A stretch of 64,000 nt of DNA, from the NCBI RefSeq assembly GCF_000379125.1, contig NZ_KB900626.1, forward strand, positions 3,720,024 to 3,784,023. The letters are read 5' to 3'. Every line of letters begins with the position of its first letter. The first letter of the stretch is position 1. Below are positions 18,307 through 27,073 of the stretch, piece by piece. The translations under genes were made by a program, and so were the position numbers. This DNA is from Methylosinus sp. LW4 (GTDB lineage Bacteria; Pseudomonadota; Alphaproteobacteria; Rhizobiales; Beijerinckiaceae). The notes under the pieces were generated by a model. It did no database searches. It saw nothing but the letters and a program-made list of their open reading frames with translations, and was not told the origin of the DNA.

Positions 18307-19344
18307 TTATTTTTTCGCCGGCTCGTCCGGGAAGGGCGTGAGCGCGGAATAATTGGCCGGCACGGGCTGCGTCAGCGCGCCGAGGAAAGCGGTGATCGCA
18401 GCCACATCCTTGTCGGAGAGGTTCGCGCCCAATTGCACCTTGGCCATCACGCGCACGGCCTGCGGCAGCTCGGCCACCGAGCCGTCGTGGAAATAGGGGC
18501 CGGTCTTGGCGACATTGCGCAGGCTCGGGACCTTGAAGACATAGAGGTCCGCGTCATTCTTGGTCACATCGGCGCGGCCCTTGTCCGGGTCCTTGGAGCC
18601 CGTCTGCTTCCAATAGTCCTCGACGACGCCGAATTTGGAGAATGCGGTTCCGCCGAGCCCGACGCCGTCGTGACAGCCGGCGCAGCCGACATCGACGAAT
18701 TTGCGCAGGCCTTCCTGCTCGGCCGGCGTCAGCGCCTTGGCGTCGCCATTCAGAAACGCGTCGAAGCGCGTCGGCTGCGGCAGCGTGCGCTCATAGGCGC
18801 CCAGCGCCTTGCCCCAGTTCTTCTGCGTCACCGGGTCCGCCTCGCCGGGGAAGGCCTTGGCGAAGGCCTCCGTATAGCCGGGGATGGATTTCAGCTTGGC
18901 GATCACTGTCGCGAAATCGGGATTGCCGAAGCTCACCGCGCCGGTCGGCGATTTCTCGGCCTGATCCTCGATCGATTCGCGATCGCCGCGCCAATGCGCC
19001 TTGAACTGCAAAGCGGCGTTGAAGATCGTCGGCGCATTGCGCGGATTGAGCTTGCCGAGCACGCCGAAAGATTTCGGCAGCCCGTCGGCGCCCTGCTTCT
19101 CGGGCAAATGGCAATGCGAGCAGCTGACATTGCCGTCGGCGGAAACGCGATTTTCGAAGAACAGCCGCCGACCGAGCTCGGCCTGGGCGGATGTGGCGCT
19201 CGGCGAGGCCGGCAGAGGCGCGAAAACGCGCTTGGCGTCGGAAAGGAGCGCGACGTCGGCGCCGGCCGCGACAGCGGTCGCGGCGAGGCACAATCCCGCA
19301 GCCGCAAATCCGACCAGCGCGGAAATTTTTATGGTGGAAGTCAT
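18307..19344 (-). CDS. Di-haem cytochrome c peroxidase/MauG-family protein
   Basis: A 345-residue exported protein: signal peptide ending near AVAAG (about residue 28), first haem site C75-S-H-C78-H79 and second C221-A-G-C224-H225, with the FFENRVSADGNVSC lead-in and the VPSLRNVAKTGPYFHDG segment of bacterial cytochrome c peroxidases. It should sit in the periplasm and reduce hydrogen peroxide with electrons from a c-type cytochrome, or act in MauG-like oxidation of a protein partner. No methylamine dehydrogenase or methanobactin genes are near, so a plain peroxidase is the simpler reading. Downstream of the PepSY gene but separated from it by a terminator. Confidence 0.88.
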   Translation of the reverse strand: MTSTIKISALVGFAAAGLCLAATAVAAGADVALLSDAKRVFAPLPASPSATSAQAELGRRLFFENRVSADGNVSCSHCHLPEKQGADGLPKSFGVLGKLNPRNAPTIFNAALQFKAHWRGDRESIEDQAEKSPTGAVSFGNPDFATVIAKLKSIPGYTEAFAKAFPGEADPVTQKNWGKALGAYERTLPQPTRFDAFLNGDAKALTPAEQEGLRKFVDVGCAGCHDGVGLGGTAFSKFGVVEDYWKQTGSKDPDKGRADVTKNDADLYVFKVPSLRNVAKTGPYFHDGSVAELPQAVRVMAKVQLGANLSDKDVAAITAFLGALTQPVPANYSALTPFPDEPAKK

Positions 19345-19403
19345 GATGGTCCGCCGTTTCTCGTAGCGGGAGCTGGGGCTCCGGCGGGCGCATCCTGTAT
19401 CGA

Positions 19404-19436
19404 TTTATGAGAGCCGGCAAGGCCGGCTCTCATAAA
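19404..19436 (-). terminator. Terminator hairpin downstream of the PepSY gene
   Basis: Perfect 15-base arms (19404-19418 and 19422-19436) with a three-base loop; on the minus strand the stem ends in TTT after GAGAGCCGGC, between the PepSY and MauG-like genes. On the plus strand it ends in AAAA, so it acts best leftward. Confidence 0.75.
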
Positions 19437-19450
19437 ATCATACTTCACAG

Positions 19451-20893
19451 CTAGGGTTGACGCGCGGCGCCGATCGGGCGCAATCCGAGCCAGCGGCTCG
19501 CGCTCGGAAAAGCGCGGCGGATAACTGTTTCCGCCGCGATCACGGCGAGGAGAGACAGGCCGAGCGTCGGCAGGAAGAGGCCGAGGGCGAGGATGAGGCT
19601 CAGCATGAATGGCGCGAGGCGCGGCTCGGGCGAGAAGGCCGGCGGCGCGCCCAGGGCGCCGCGCGGGCGTCGCCGCCACCACAAGACGACGGAAGAGACC
19701 ACGAGCAGCAGATAGGCGACGACAGTCAGCAGGCCGAGCAGCTGATTGAGCCAGCCGAACAGCTGTCCCTCATGCGCGGCGACGCCGATTCCGAAGATGC
19801 GGTCGATGAGCGGAGACGTGGCGAAGCCCGTCTCGCGCAATTGCTCGAAGCTCGCCGGGTCGAATTCGATCGTCCTGCGCAGCGGGCGGTTCTGCGTTCG
19901 CGATTGGACCTTCCAAGCGGCGCCTTCCGGGCCGGGGGGCGAGATCGTCACCGGCTCGGCAAGTCCGAGCCCGGCCGCGATCGGCGCGATTCGATCGAAA
20001 CCGACGCGCGTCGCCGTCATTGCGCCGGCGGCGGCGTGATGCGCATGGTGCTCCGCATGTTCGCTCGGCGCGGGCGCGGCTTGCTGGAACTGCTCCTTGC
20101 GCTGCTCCCGCGCGTCGGCGGGGCCCGTCGTCCAATCGGGATGAACGAGCATCGTCTCGCCGATATTGCGCATATAGCGGAAGCTCTCGCCCCAGACCAA
20201 TGTCCAGGGCAGCGCCGTGACGAGCAGGAACAGAGCGAAAAACGACACCCACAGACCGGTGACGGCGTGGAGGTCGCGCCAGAAAATTCGGCCGCCCTCG
20301 GTGAGACGCGGATAGGCGACGCCGGCCAAGCCTTTCGCGTCGCGCGGCCACCAGAGATAGAGGCCGCTGACGATCATGACGATGGCCCAGGCGCCGGCGA
20401 GCTCCAGCAGCACATGGCCGGGCGTCCCCAGCAGCAGATCGCCATGAATGGCGGAGGCGAGCTGCGACGGGCGGTATTTGTCGTCCTGAACCGCGAGAAT
20501 TTCCAGCGTGTCGGGACGCACCAGCGCGCGCTGGATCGCGAAATCCTCGGAGCCGCGGCGCCCGGTCATGAAGGTCACACGGGCGGCGTCGGCCGGATCG
20601 GCGCGCAGCTCGAGCGCGGTCAGCCGCGCGTCGGGCAGAGCCGCCTGCGCCGCCGCCACTTGCGCGTCGAGCGATTGCGGCGCGCCATTCAGCGCCATAT
20701 GATCGTAGGGCCGGTCGAGCCAGGCGTCGATCTGCGGCTTGAAGAGATAGACCGCGCCGCTGAGCGACAGCACGACGACGAAGGGCAGGCAGAACAGCCC
20801 CGCATAGAAATGCCAACGCCAGATGGTGCGATAGGCCGCGGAACGGACGGACGCATCCTGCGATCCGACGAGATTGCGGACGATCATATTCAT
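19451..20893 (-). CDS. PepSY-associated TM-helix protein
   Basis: A 480-residue inner-membrane protein. It begins with the WRWHFYAGLFCLPFVVVLSLSG helix of the PepSY_TM family, has paired PepSY-like periplasmic regions, further helices near the middle (WAIVMIVSGLYLWWP; SFFALFLLVTALPW) and three C-terminal helices, plus a His-rich loop (EHAEHHAHHAA). The start at 20893 is chosen because GAGGAGG lies six bases upstream; the frame stays open to 20950. Members are often found near TonB-dependent metal-uptake receptors and are thought to be ferric or other metal reductases, but no receptor is seen in this window. Confidence 0.85.
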   Translation of the reverse strand: MNMIVRNLVGSQDASVRSAAYRTIWRWHFYAGLFCLPFVVVLSLSGAVYLFKPQIDAWLDRPYDHMALNGAPQSLDAQVAAAQAALPDARLTALELRADPADAARVTFMTGRRGSEDFAIQRALVRPDTLEILAVQDDKYRPSQLASAIHGDLLLGTPGHVLLELAGAWAIVMIVSGLYLWWPRDAKGLAGVAYPRLTEGGRIFWRDLHAVTGLWVSFFALFLLVTALPWTLVWGESFRYMRNIGETMLVHPDWTTGPADAREQRKEQFQQAAPAPSEHAEHHAHHAAAGAMTATRVGFDRIAPIAAGLGLAEPVTISPPGPEGAAWKVQSRTQNRPLRRTIEFDPASFEQLRETGFATSPLIDRIFGIGVAAHEGQLFGWLNQLLGLLTVVAYLLLVVSSVVLWWRRRPRGALGAPPAFSPEPRLAPFMLSLILALGLFLPTLGLSLLAVIAAETVIRRAFPSASRWLGLRPIGAARQP

Positions 20894-21154
20894 ATTTGGC
20901 CTCCTCGACGACGCCGGCGCCCGCCGCGGGCCGGTCGTGTCTTTTCTCAACTTCGATGTGATGGCTCGCCGATGAAAAGCTCGGCCGTCTCATTGGGAGC
21001 GTAACGCCGAGGCTGTGCGATTGTCGAGATCGCAAGGGGACGTCGCATTGGAAGACGTCGATGGGGACGTCGCGCGAGAGGGGCCGACGCGAGCGTTCGC
21101 GCATTATGGCGTCGGCAGGGACGAGCAGCGCCCGACCGCGACAGGCGCTGGCGC
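20894..21154. other. Intergenic stretch between PepSY gene and pqqA terminator
   Basis: No gene recognised. It must contain the promoter of the PepSY gene on the minus strand; I see no clear metal-regulator operator. Confidence 0.4.
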
Positions 21155-21218
21155 GCAAAAAATGACGAGCCGGTAAGAAGGTCGCCTCCGTGAGGAGAGC
21201 GGGCTTCTTACCGGCTCG
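21155..21218 (-). terminator. Rho-independent terminator of pqqA
   Basis: Perfect 15-base arms (21166-21180 and 21204-21218) enclosing a smaller GC hairpin; on the minus strand the stem is followed by TCATTTTTTG. It lies 46 bases after the pqqA stop, so pqqA is a single-gene transcript. Confidence 0.88.
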
Positions 21219-21264
21219 CTGAATTCGGCCGCTTCATGACAGAAACGGCGAGCGCGAAATCCGT

Positions 21265-21342
21265 TCAGATTTCAGCGGATTCGTAGCTGGTGATTTCCAT
21301 GCCGACGCAGACTTCGACGATCACCGGGGCGGTCCATGCCAT
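21265..21342 (-). CDS. pqqA: PqqA, precursor peptide of the cofactor pyrroloquinoline quinone
   Basis: A 25-residue peptide beginning MAWTAPVIVEVC and holding the crosslinking pair E16-I-T-S-Y20, the Glu and Tyr that PqqE joins and that become PQQ. The start at 21342 is preceded six bases upstream by GGAGGAG; an in-frame ATG two codons earlier (21348) touches that site and is less likely. PQQ is the prosthetic group of both the Mxa and Xox methanol dehydrogenases. No pqqBCDE genes lie on either side and a terminator follows, so the precursor is made from a stand-alone gene. The overlapping longer frame (to 22005) is a shadow. Confidence 0.92.
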   Translation of the reverse strand: MAWTAPVIVEVCVGMEITSYESAEI

Positions 21343-21640
21343 GTTCATCTCCTCCGTTCGAAGAAATCGCCCTTTCGAGGCGAATGTCTCATCCCGCTTC
21401 TCGCTGCAATCGCGCTTGGCCGCATGAGCTTGGCAGGTTTGAGCTGGGCGATTGAGTAGCATGAAGCTATGCCACGCGCAATTCGGCAAATTGAGACAGC
21501 GTGTTTTCAAATCTTCCCGACTTCGTCGCAACCCATGGAAGTTGCGAGAGGAACGACATTCGGCGCGGCGGCCCGGCGCGCTTGTGGTCGGGCAATCCTC
21601 CCATGGGAGGCGGATCGGGTCTCCCGCCGCGCGGGCGCGG
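21343..21640. other. Intergenic stretch upstream of pqqA
   Basis: Nearly 300 bases with no recognisable gene. The minus strand should hold the pqqA promoter; AT-richer bases at 21400-21540 are the likely place, but no convincing -35/-10 pair was found. Confidence 0.4.
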
Positions 21641-22036
21641 TCATAGCGTCGCCGCTCCGATCTGCTGCAAAACACCCAATCGATCGACTTGCAGCCATGC
21701 CCGGGCGAGCTTGCCGTCGCCGGCGTGATAGATGGCGATCCGCTCTTGAACGACCATTTTGCCCGTCGGGGCGACGCCGGCCAGCGGCCCGAGCTGCGCG
21801 GCGCGGAATCGCCAGCGCAGGCACACTTTGCCGTCGACCGCGAACAAATCCTCGATCTCGAATCGAAGGTCGGGAAAGGCGGTGACCATGCGTTCGATCG
21901 TCCGCCGGAAACCCTCCGGGCCGCTTTCGCCATTCGCGCCGATGAAATCCGGCGCCAGATAGTCGCCCAGCCGGTCCAGCCGACGTTTGTTGAGACAATC
22001 CTCATAGAGGCCTTCGACGAGCTCCGCCGGCGTCAT
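21641..22036 (-). CDS. SnoaL-like/ester-cyclase family protein
   Basis: A 131-residue NTF2-fold protein with the SnoaL order of elements: helix LVEGLYEDCLNKRRLDRLGDYL, APDFIGANG, GPEGFRRTIERMVTAFPDLRFEIEDLFAVDG, then strands ending in the HAGDGKLARAWLQVDRLG segment. Such proteins are small enzymes or ligand-binding proteins of varied function. The start at 22036 has GGAGGGAG four bases upstream. It is divergent from a MarR regulator with two palindromic operators between, so it is probably that regulator's target. Confidence 0.82.
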   Translation of the reverse strand: MTPAELVEGLYEDCLNKRRLDRLGDYLAPDFIGANGESGPEGFRRTIERMVTAFPDLRFEIEDLFAVDGKVCLRWRFRAAQLGPLAGVAPTGKMVVQERIAIYHAGDGKLARAWLQVDRLGVLQQIGAATL

Positions 22037-22050
22037 GACGCTCCCTCCAT

Positions 22051-22092
22051 TGACAATATATTGTCTTTTGTCAGTTTGACAATATATTGTCA
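22051..22092. promoter_or_regulatory. Two copies of a palindromic operator between the SnoaL-like and marR genes
   Basis: TGACAATATATTGTC occurs at 22051-22065 and again at 22077-22092, where it is a perfect 16-base palindrome (TGACAATATATTGTCA). The centres are about 26 bases apart. The sites contain TTGACA hexamers in both directions, so a bound regulator would block both divergent promoters. MarR dimers bind such 16-20 base palindromes. Confidence 0.85.
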
Positions 22093-22120
22093 ATATCTCG
22101 GCTGTTCAGGGAGATCGATC

Positions 22121-22603
22121 ATGCCTCAGTCGCGCGGCGACGCCCTGAGCGGGCTCGTATGGGAGATATTGCTGACCGCGGGCCGCCTGACGGAGCTCGG
22201 CAACAGACTCACCGCGCCCTTCGGACTGACCGCCGCCCGTTGGCAGGTCATGGGCGTCATCGTCCACCGAGCGGCGACCATAGCGGACATCGGCCGTCGC
22301 CTGTCGCAGAGCCGGCAGGGCGTCCAACGTTTGGGCGATGAGCTGGCGCGGGACGGATTCGCGCGCTACAGCCCCAATCCAAAGCACGCGCGCGCAAAGC
22401 TGCTCGGCCCGACGCCGCAGGGCGCAGCGGCGTATCGAGAGGTGATGAAGCTGCAAGCCGAGTGGATGGACGCTCTATCCGCTGAAATGCAGATCGAGGA
22501 CATCGCCGCGGCGCGGGCGCTGCTCGCGACGCTCGCGTCCGGGCTGGAAGACGGCCGAACGCGAGACACAGCGCAGGGGCGCGAGCGCTCGTCGAGCGGC
22601 TGA
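22121..22603 (+). CDS. MarR-family transcriptional regulator
   Basis: A 160-residue winged-helix regulator: N-terminal dimer helices, then the recognition region (FGLTAARWQVMGVIVHRAATIADIGRRL ... SRQGVQRLGDELARDGFARY) and the wing PNPKHARAKLLGPTPQG. The start at 22121 is set by the ATG after AGGGAGATCGATC. It faces the SnoaL-like gene across two palindromes and most likely represses both genes until an unknown ligand binds. Confidence 0.87.
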   Translation: MPQSRGDALSGLVWEILLTAGRLTELGNRLTAPFGLTAARWQVMGVIVHRAATIADIGRRLSQSRQGVQRLGDELARDGFARYSPNPKHARAKLLGPTPQGAAAYREVMKLQAEWMDALSAEMQIEDIAAARALLATLASGLEDGRTRDTAQGRERSSSG

Positions 22604-22641
22604 GGGTTCGACGTCGGCGTATCGGCGCTGCTGCGCGTGGC

Positions 22642-23454
22642 TCACGCCGGCAGCAGCACCTCGCCCTTGCCGAACACCGCCGTGTCGCCAGCGAAGCGCT
22701 GCAGACGGCCGGAGAGCAGGCGCGAGGCGCCGCGGCTCTCTCCCGCCAGCGATTTGGCGAAGAGCTTGGCGAAGCCGAGATTATGCACGCCGCAATCCAC
22801 GTAAGTCGGTCCGAGCTCGCGCTGCTCGGAGAGCACGATTGTCGCGCGCTTGTTGAGATAGCCGATGCGCTCGCCCTCGGCCGTCCCCAGCACGATGATC
22901 GTGCCGGCGATGGCGCGGGAGCCCAGATCCTCGCCCGCGTCGCCCTCGACGATGATAATGCCGCGGCGCAGCCGATCGCCGGCGCGCGCGCCGACGCTGC
23001 CGCGCACCACGACGCGCCCGCCGGACATGCCGGGAATCTCGCCCGCGAGCGGCGCGCCCAGGAAATCCCCGGCGTCGCCGTAAATATCGATATTGGTGCC
23101 GGCCGATTGCGAGGCGGCGTAGGGGCCGGCGTCGCCGGCGACCGTGATCGTCCCGCCCTTGGCGGCGCGGCCGAGCTGCGCGCCGACATCGCCCTCGACA
23201 TGAATGGCGAAGCCCGGCAGCAGCTTGGCGCCGAGCAGATCGAAGCGGTCGGAGCCGCCGTCGAAGCGCACCGAGCTGACGTCGCCGAGCTTCACCTTGA
23301 AGATGTCGCCGACCGTCACGCTCTCGCGCGTCGTGCCGATGGAGAGGGACTCGATTTCCTTCGCCGAGCGGCCGACGAGCCGATCGGGCGTCAGGGGCGA
23401 GAGGTCGAGCCGCTGGTCGGGCTCGGCTTTCAGCGTGAAGAGAAGCGGCTTCAC
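22642..23454 (-). CDS. fhcC: Formyltransferase/hydrolase complex subunit C
   Basis: A 270-residue protein made largely of a right-handed beta-helix with repeated G-D-x-G and G-G-x-I-x-V-x-G units (GTITVAGDAG, GRVVVRGSVGARAGD, GIIIVEGDAGEDLG), as in FmdC/FwdC and the glutamate-synthase C domain. In methylotrophs the Fhc complex converts formyl-H4MPT to formate, linking formaldehyde oxidation to formate. Start is GTG one base before the fhcD stop (TAA at 23455-23457), so translation is coupled. Last gene of the fhcBADC operon. Confidence 0.92.
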   Translation of the reverse strand: MKPLLFTLKAEPDQRLDLSPLTPDRLVGRSAKEIESLSIGTTRESVTVGDIFKVKLGDVSSVRFDGGSDRFDLLGAKLLPGFAIHVEGDVGAQLGRAAKGGTITVAGDAGPYAASQSAGTNIDIYGDAGDFLGAPLAGEIPGMSGGRVVVRGSVGARAGDRLRRGIIIVEGDAGEDLGSRAIAGTIIVLGTAEGERIGYLNKRATIVLSEQRELGPTYVDCGVHNLGFAKLFAKSLAGESRGASRLLSGRLQRFAGDTAVFGKGEVLLPA

Positions 23455-24360
23455 TTACACGAGATCCTTCAGATGATAGTGGAAGGGGCCGAGCTTGCCG
23501 CCGTAATTGCCGGCGCCGACGCGTTTCGCGCCGTTCTTGGGGCCGAGCGCGATGATCGCCTTCAGCCCGGCGCGCATCCCCGCCGCGACCGCCTCGCTGG
23601 TGAGGCCGTCGATGACGATCTCCAGCACGCAGCCGATATCGGCGTCGAGCGCGCTATTGGTGGCGCCGCGCAGCGTCGGGCAATAGGCGTCATTGGTGGA
23701 GGCGCCCATGCCCTTATACTTGGAGCCGACCTTGGAGCCGGAGCGCACCACGCCGCCGGGGAAGGGCGCGATGGCGTCGGGCGTCTTGTGGACGGCCTCC
23801 ACCGCGGCCTCGGTCGCACGCATGGTGCTGGCCCAATCCTCGCCCATGATGAGCAGATTGCCGCCGCCGACCGATTTCTTGGTGAGGCCGACGGAAGATT
23901 CCACCAGGAACTCGCCGTCCATCACCGGCACGCGCCAGTAGCGGCGGCCGTCGATCGCCTTGGAAATCTGCCATTTGTCGCCGAATTGGCGCATGGAGTC
24001 GCCGACCTTGATCTTCGCCTCGCCGTCGAAGGCGGAGAAGACGGCCGAGCCGGGGCAGGTCAGCACGCATTGGCCGATGCGATTGACCAGCGCCTTCTCG
24101 ACGCTCTTGGGCGAGAAGCCGAAGAGCAGCACGCGCACGCCTGGACGCCCGTCCGGCGTCTCGCGCGTCGACAGCTCGCGGTCGATGCCGGCCTCGCAAT
24201 CGCAGCCGATGACCGATGTGGCGTAGCCGGTCATGGTGGTCGCGGCCTGCAAGGCCCATTTGCGGGTCGGCGCGGTGACGACCACGCCGGAGCCGGTCAT
24301 CGGAAAGGCCTCGGCGAAGCTCTCGTCGATGCGGATTCCCTTGCGGATCAGCTGCGGCAT
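23455..24360 (-). CDS. fhcD: Formylmethanofuran:tetrahydromethanopterin formyltransferase
   Basis: A 301-residue protein matching archaeal Ftr/FhcD in length and wording (IDESFAEAFPMTGSGVVVTA, FPGGVVRSGSKVGSKYKGM, LGPFHYHLKDLV at the end). It moves the formyl group between tetrahydromethanopterin and the methanofuran analogue bound to FhcA. Start ATG at 24360 overlaps the end of fhcA by 13 bases. It lies second to last in the fhcBADC operon. Confidence 0.95.
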   Translation of the reverse strand: MPQLIRKGIRIDESFAEAFPMTGSGVVVTAPTRKWALQAATTMTGYATSVIGCDCEAGIDRELSTRETPDGRPGVRVLLFGFSPKSVEKALVNRIGQCVLTCPGSAVFSAFDGEAKIKVGDSMRQFGDKWQISKAIDGRRYWRVPVMDGEFLVESSVGLTKKSVGGGNLLIMGEDWASTMRATEAAVEAVHKTPDAIAPFPGGVVRSGSKVGSKYKGMGASTNDAYCPTLRGATNSALDADIGCVLEIVIDGLTSEAVAAGMRAGLKAIIALGPKNGAKRVGAGNYGGKLGPFHYHLKDLV

Positions 24361-25982
24361 GGGACCTCCGCAAAGGCGTCGGCGTTGGGGAGGGCGGCGT
24401 CCTGCACCTCGAACAAGGAGCGCGGCAGGCCGTAGAGCCCGTCGTAATATTTGTCGAGGCGGCTGTTGATCGCCCGGTCGTAGTCCGGCCGCACGCGCAG
24501 CGTCCTTCCCTTGGTGTAATGCGAGACCTTGCCGTCGCGCACGACGAGATTGCCGTCCTTGAAGACATAAGCGGCGCTGCGGAACATCGCCGCCTTGTCC
24601 TTCTGCGGCTTGTAGACCGCGACGTCGCCGACCGAGCCGACGCCCAATTGGCCGCGATCCTCGAAGCCATAGAGCTTGCGCGGCGCGGCGCGCGTCATGG
24701 TCGCGATCTCATAGAAGGAATATTCGCGCTTCAGCGCCGGGAGATTGGTCAGCTCCAGCACATCGGCCGGCAGGCGCGAGCAATATTGCGCGCGCTTGTC
24801 GGCGCTCATCAGCAGCGCGAAGACCTCCGGGTAGGTGGTGAAGGGCGCGCCGTTCGGATGGTCGGTGGTGAAGAACACCCGCATCGGATCGTCGATCAGC
24901 AGGAACAGCTCGAGGCCCGCCGCCCATTGCACCGCATTGTAGAAATCCGACACGCGGTAGGAATAAGGCGAGACGCCGAGGCCGTTGGAGTCGCCGTCGA
25001 AGATGACGCCCTTCTTCGGCCGCGCGCCGGGCAGGCTGTTGAACTGCTTCATCACATCGGAGGAGATCGTCACAATGTCGGCGAACATCACCTGTCCGAC
25101 GTCCACCGTGACGTTCTTATGGGCGTTGACCGTCTCAGCCAGCCGCGCGGCCGCCGAGGAGAAGCCGTTCTTGCCCTCGAGCCCATAGGCGTAGAATTGA
25201 ATATGGGCGAGATGCAGCGGCAGGCCCTGCGAGGCCTCGATCGTCGCCACCGCCGTCTCTATGTTGCCGGCGAGGCCGAGATTGTTCATGTGCAGATGCA
25301 GCGGATGGCGGATCTTGGTGGCGTTCACCGCCCGCTGCAGGGTCTGGAATATCTCGCGAGACGAGAGCCCATATTCCGGCACCACATCGTCGAGCGAGAA
25401 GTGCCGGACATTCTGCTTGAAGGCGTCGACGCCGCCGGCGTTGACGCATTTGACGCCGATCGCCCGCGTCGCCTCCAGCGTGGCGCCGATGTAATCGACC
25501 ACCGAATCCTGGCTCGCGCCGTCGCGGAAGCCGGAGAGGAGGAAATCCTCGTTTCCGAGCACCGTCAGGAAGCCCTTGTCGATGATCGGAATATCGGCGA
25601 GCTCGAGATGGGCGTGCAGCGCGTGATGGGGCGAAACCGCCGGCTCTATAACCGTGGTGTAGCCCATTTGCGCATAGAGGCGGCCGGTCTCGAAGGTGGA
25701 CCAGCCGGCCGTCGACAGCGGCGTGTTGGCCGGCCGCGGCCGATGCGCGCGATGCGCCTCCGGCAGCAGCAGGCGGGCGGTGTTAACGCCGCCGCCGGCG
25801 ATATGGGAGTGAATGTCGATGGCGCCGGCCATGACGATATGGCCGCTGACGTCATGCTCGACGTCCGGCGTCCGGCCGGCGGGCGGCGCGACGATGCGGC
25901 CGTCCTCGATATAGAGATCGCCCACGCCGTCCACGCCATTGACGGGATCGACGATATGGCCGCCGCGAAGGCAGATCAGCAC
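24348..25982 (-). CDS. fhcA: Formyltransferase/hydrolase complex subunit A (amidohydrolase)
   Basis: A 544-residue amidohydrolase-superfamily protein. The metal-binding H58-S-H60 lies in AIDIHSHIAGGG, and later His and Asp ligands appear in HLHMNNLGL, HLAHIQF and FTTDHPNG. It corresponds to FmdA/FwdA, the subunit that hydrolyses the formylated methanofuran analogue to formate. The start is GTG at 25982, overlapping the fhcB stop by seven bases. Confidence 0.94.
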   Translation of the reverse strand: MLICLRGGHIVDPVNGVDGVGDLYIEDGRIVAPPAGRTPDVEHDVSGHIVMAGAIDIHSHIAGGGVNTARLLLPEAHRAHRPRPANTPLSTAGWSTFETGRLYAQMGYTTVIEPAVSPHHALHAHLELADIPIIDKGFLTVLGNEDFLLSGFRDGASQDSVVDYIGATLEATRAIGVKCVNAGGVDAFKQNVRHFSLDDVVPEYGLSSREIFQTLQRAVNATKIRHPLHLHMNNLGLAGNIETAVATIEASQGLPLHLAHIQFYAYGLEGKNGFSSAAARLAETVNAHKNVTVDVGQVMFADIVTISSDVMKQFNSLPGARPKKGVIFDGDSNGLGVSPYSYRVSDFYNAVQWAAGLELFLLIDDPMRVFFTTDHPNGAPFTTYPEVFALLMSADKRAQYCSRLPADVLELTNLPALKREYSFYEIATMTRAAPRKLYGFEDRGQLGVGSVGDVAVYKPQKDKAAMFRSAAYVFKDGNLVVRDGKVSHYTKGRTLRVRPDYDRAINSRLDKYYDGLYGLPRSLFEVQDAALPNADAFAEVPCRS

Positions 25983-27073
25983 GGCAAGTCCTCCGAAAAT
26001 TTGGCGCTGATGGCGGCGATGGCTTGCGCCACGCTCGGCAGCTCGGCCGGCGCGCTCGCCCGCCGCAGCACCATGGAGCTGGTCTCCTGCGCGAATTCCA
26101 CCGCGTCGTAATTCTCGCCCGGCTTGCCGACGGCGATGAACAGCCCGCGCTTGGGCGCGGAGCCCGGCGGTCCGAGCGTGATGAGCGGAATATCCGCCGC
26201 CTCCCAGGGCGGCGGCTCGCCGTCATAGGCGGAAATCCACAGAGCCGCGTCGGCCTCGCCGCTCTCGACGAGCCGGCTCGCCTCGAAGCGCCAGGTGTCG
26301 TGCTCGGGATAGCCGCGGCCAAAGCCCGTGCGCGGCGGAAAGCCGGTCATCCAGGCGGAGGTCTGCAGCACGCCGGTCGCGTCGGCGCGGCCGCCGATCG
26401 GCACGCCGGTGAAGCGCGTCGTGGCGTTGAGCTCGGTGATCATGCCCTGCAGCATTTCCACCATCAGCGTGTCGAGCCCGGCCGCCGCCCAGACGGCGAC
26501 GCCGAAACGCGCCGATTTCAGCGCATCTGCAGCCGCGTCGAGCTTTTTGGCCGCGGCCGCCGAAAGCGCCACGGGCCGTCCGCCGACGCGCGCGCGCAGC
26601 GCCGCCAGCACGCCGGGAAGCTCGGCCTCCGTCGCCGGAATGGTCTCGACCTCGACGCCCTCGATCTTGGCCTCGCCCCGCTTGGGGCCGACCCAGAGCA
26701 CGCGGCGCTTGGTCTTGCCGCCGTGGACTGTCTCCTTGTCGAGCGCGAGGCGATCGAAGATCGCCGGCCAATAGCCCGCGAGCCCCGGACCGACCAGCAG
26801 CACGAGGTCGGCGCGCACGCGCGCCTCATTGGGCGTCGTCACGAATATCCCCGCGGAGCGGACGACCTCGAGGTCGGCCAGCGAATCGCGCGAGGCGAGA
26901 TGATCGAAAGCGCCTCTCAGCCGCTCGGCCAGCAGGATCGCGGCCTTTGCTCCCGCCACATCGGCGCCGAGACCGGCGACAAGGGGGAAATTCGCGGCTT
27001 GCAGGATTTTGGCCGCTTTTTCGTAGGCGTCTTCGGAAGAAATGGATTTGCCGTCGAGCGTCGCGTTGCTCAT
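25976..27073 (-). CDS. fhcB: Formyltransferase/hydrolase complex subunit B
   Basis: A 365-residue protein related to the molybdopterin-dehydrogenase-like FmdB/FwdB subunit (segments VAGLGADVAGAK, GYWPAIFDRLAL, VPIGGRADATGVLQTS). In methylotrophs the B subunit is thought to be structural, since the complex acts as a hydrolase and not as a dehydrogenase. The start at 27073 (MSNATLDG) is chosen because the 58 codons upstream are not family-like. First gene of fhcBADC; a divergent oligopeptidase gene lies across 311 bases. Confidence 0.9.
   Translation of the reverse strand: MSNATLDGKSISSEDAYEKAAKILQAANFPLVAGLGADVAGAKAAILLAERLRGAFDHLASRDSLADLEVVRSAGIFVTTPNEARVRADLVLLVGPGLAGYWPAIFDRLALDKETVHGGKTKRRVLWVGPKRGEAKIEGVEVETIPATEAELPGVLAALRARVGGRPVALSAAAAKKLDAAADALKSARFGVAVWAAAGLDTLMVEMLQGMITELNATTRFTGVPIGGRADATGVLQTSAWMTGFPPRTGFGRGYPEHDTWRFEASRLVESGEADAALWISAYDGEPPPWEAADIPLITLGPPGSAPKRGLFIAVGKPGENYDAVEFAQETSSMVLRRASAPAELPSVAQAIAAISAKFSEDLPC

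Noticed and set aside
18307..19344. MbnH-type methanobactin gene
   Set aside because: The protein is shorter than MbnH, and no MbnP, MbnB or MbnA gene is nearby; a general di-haem peroxidase is the simpler call.
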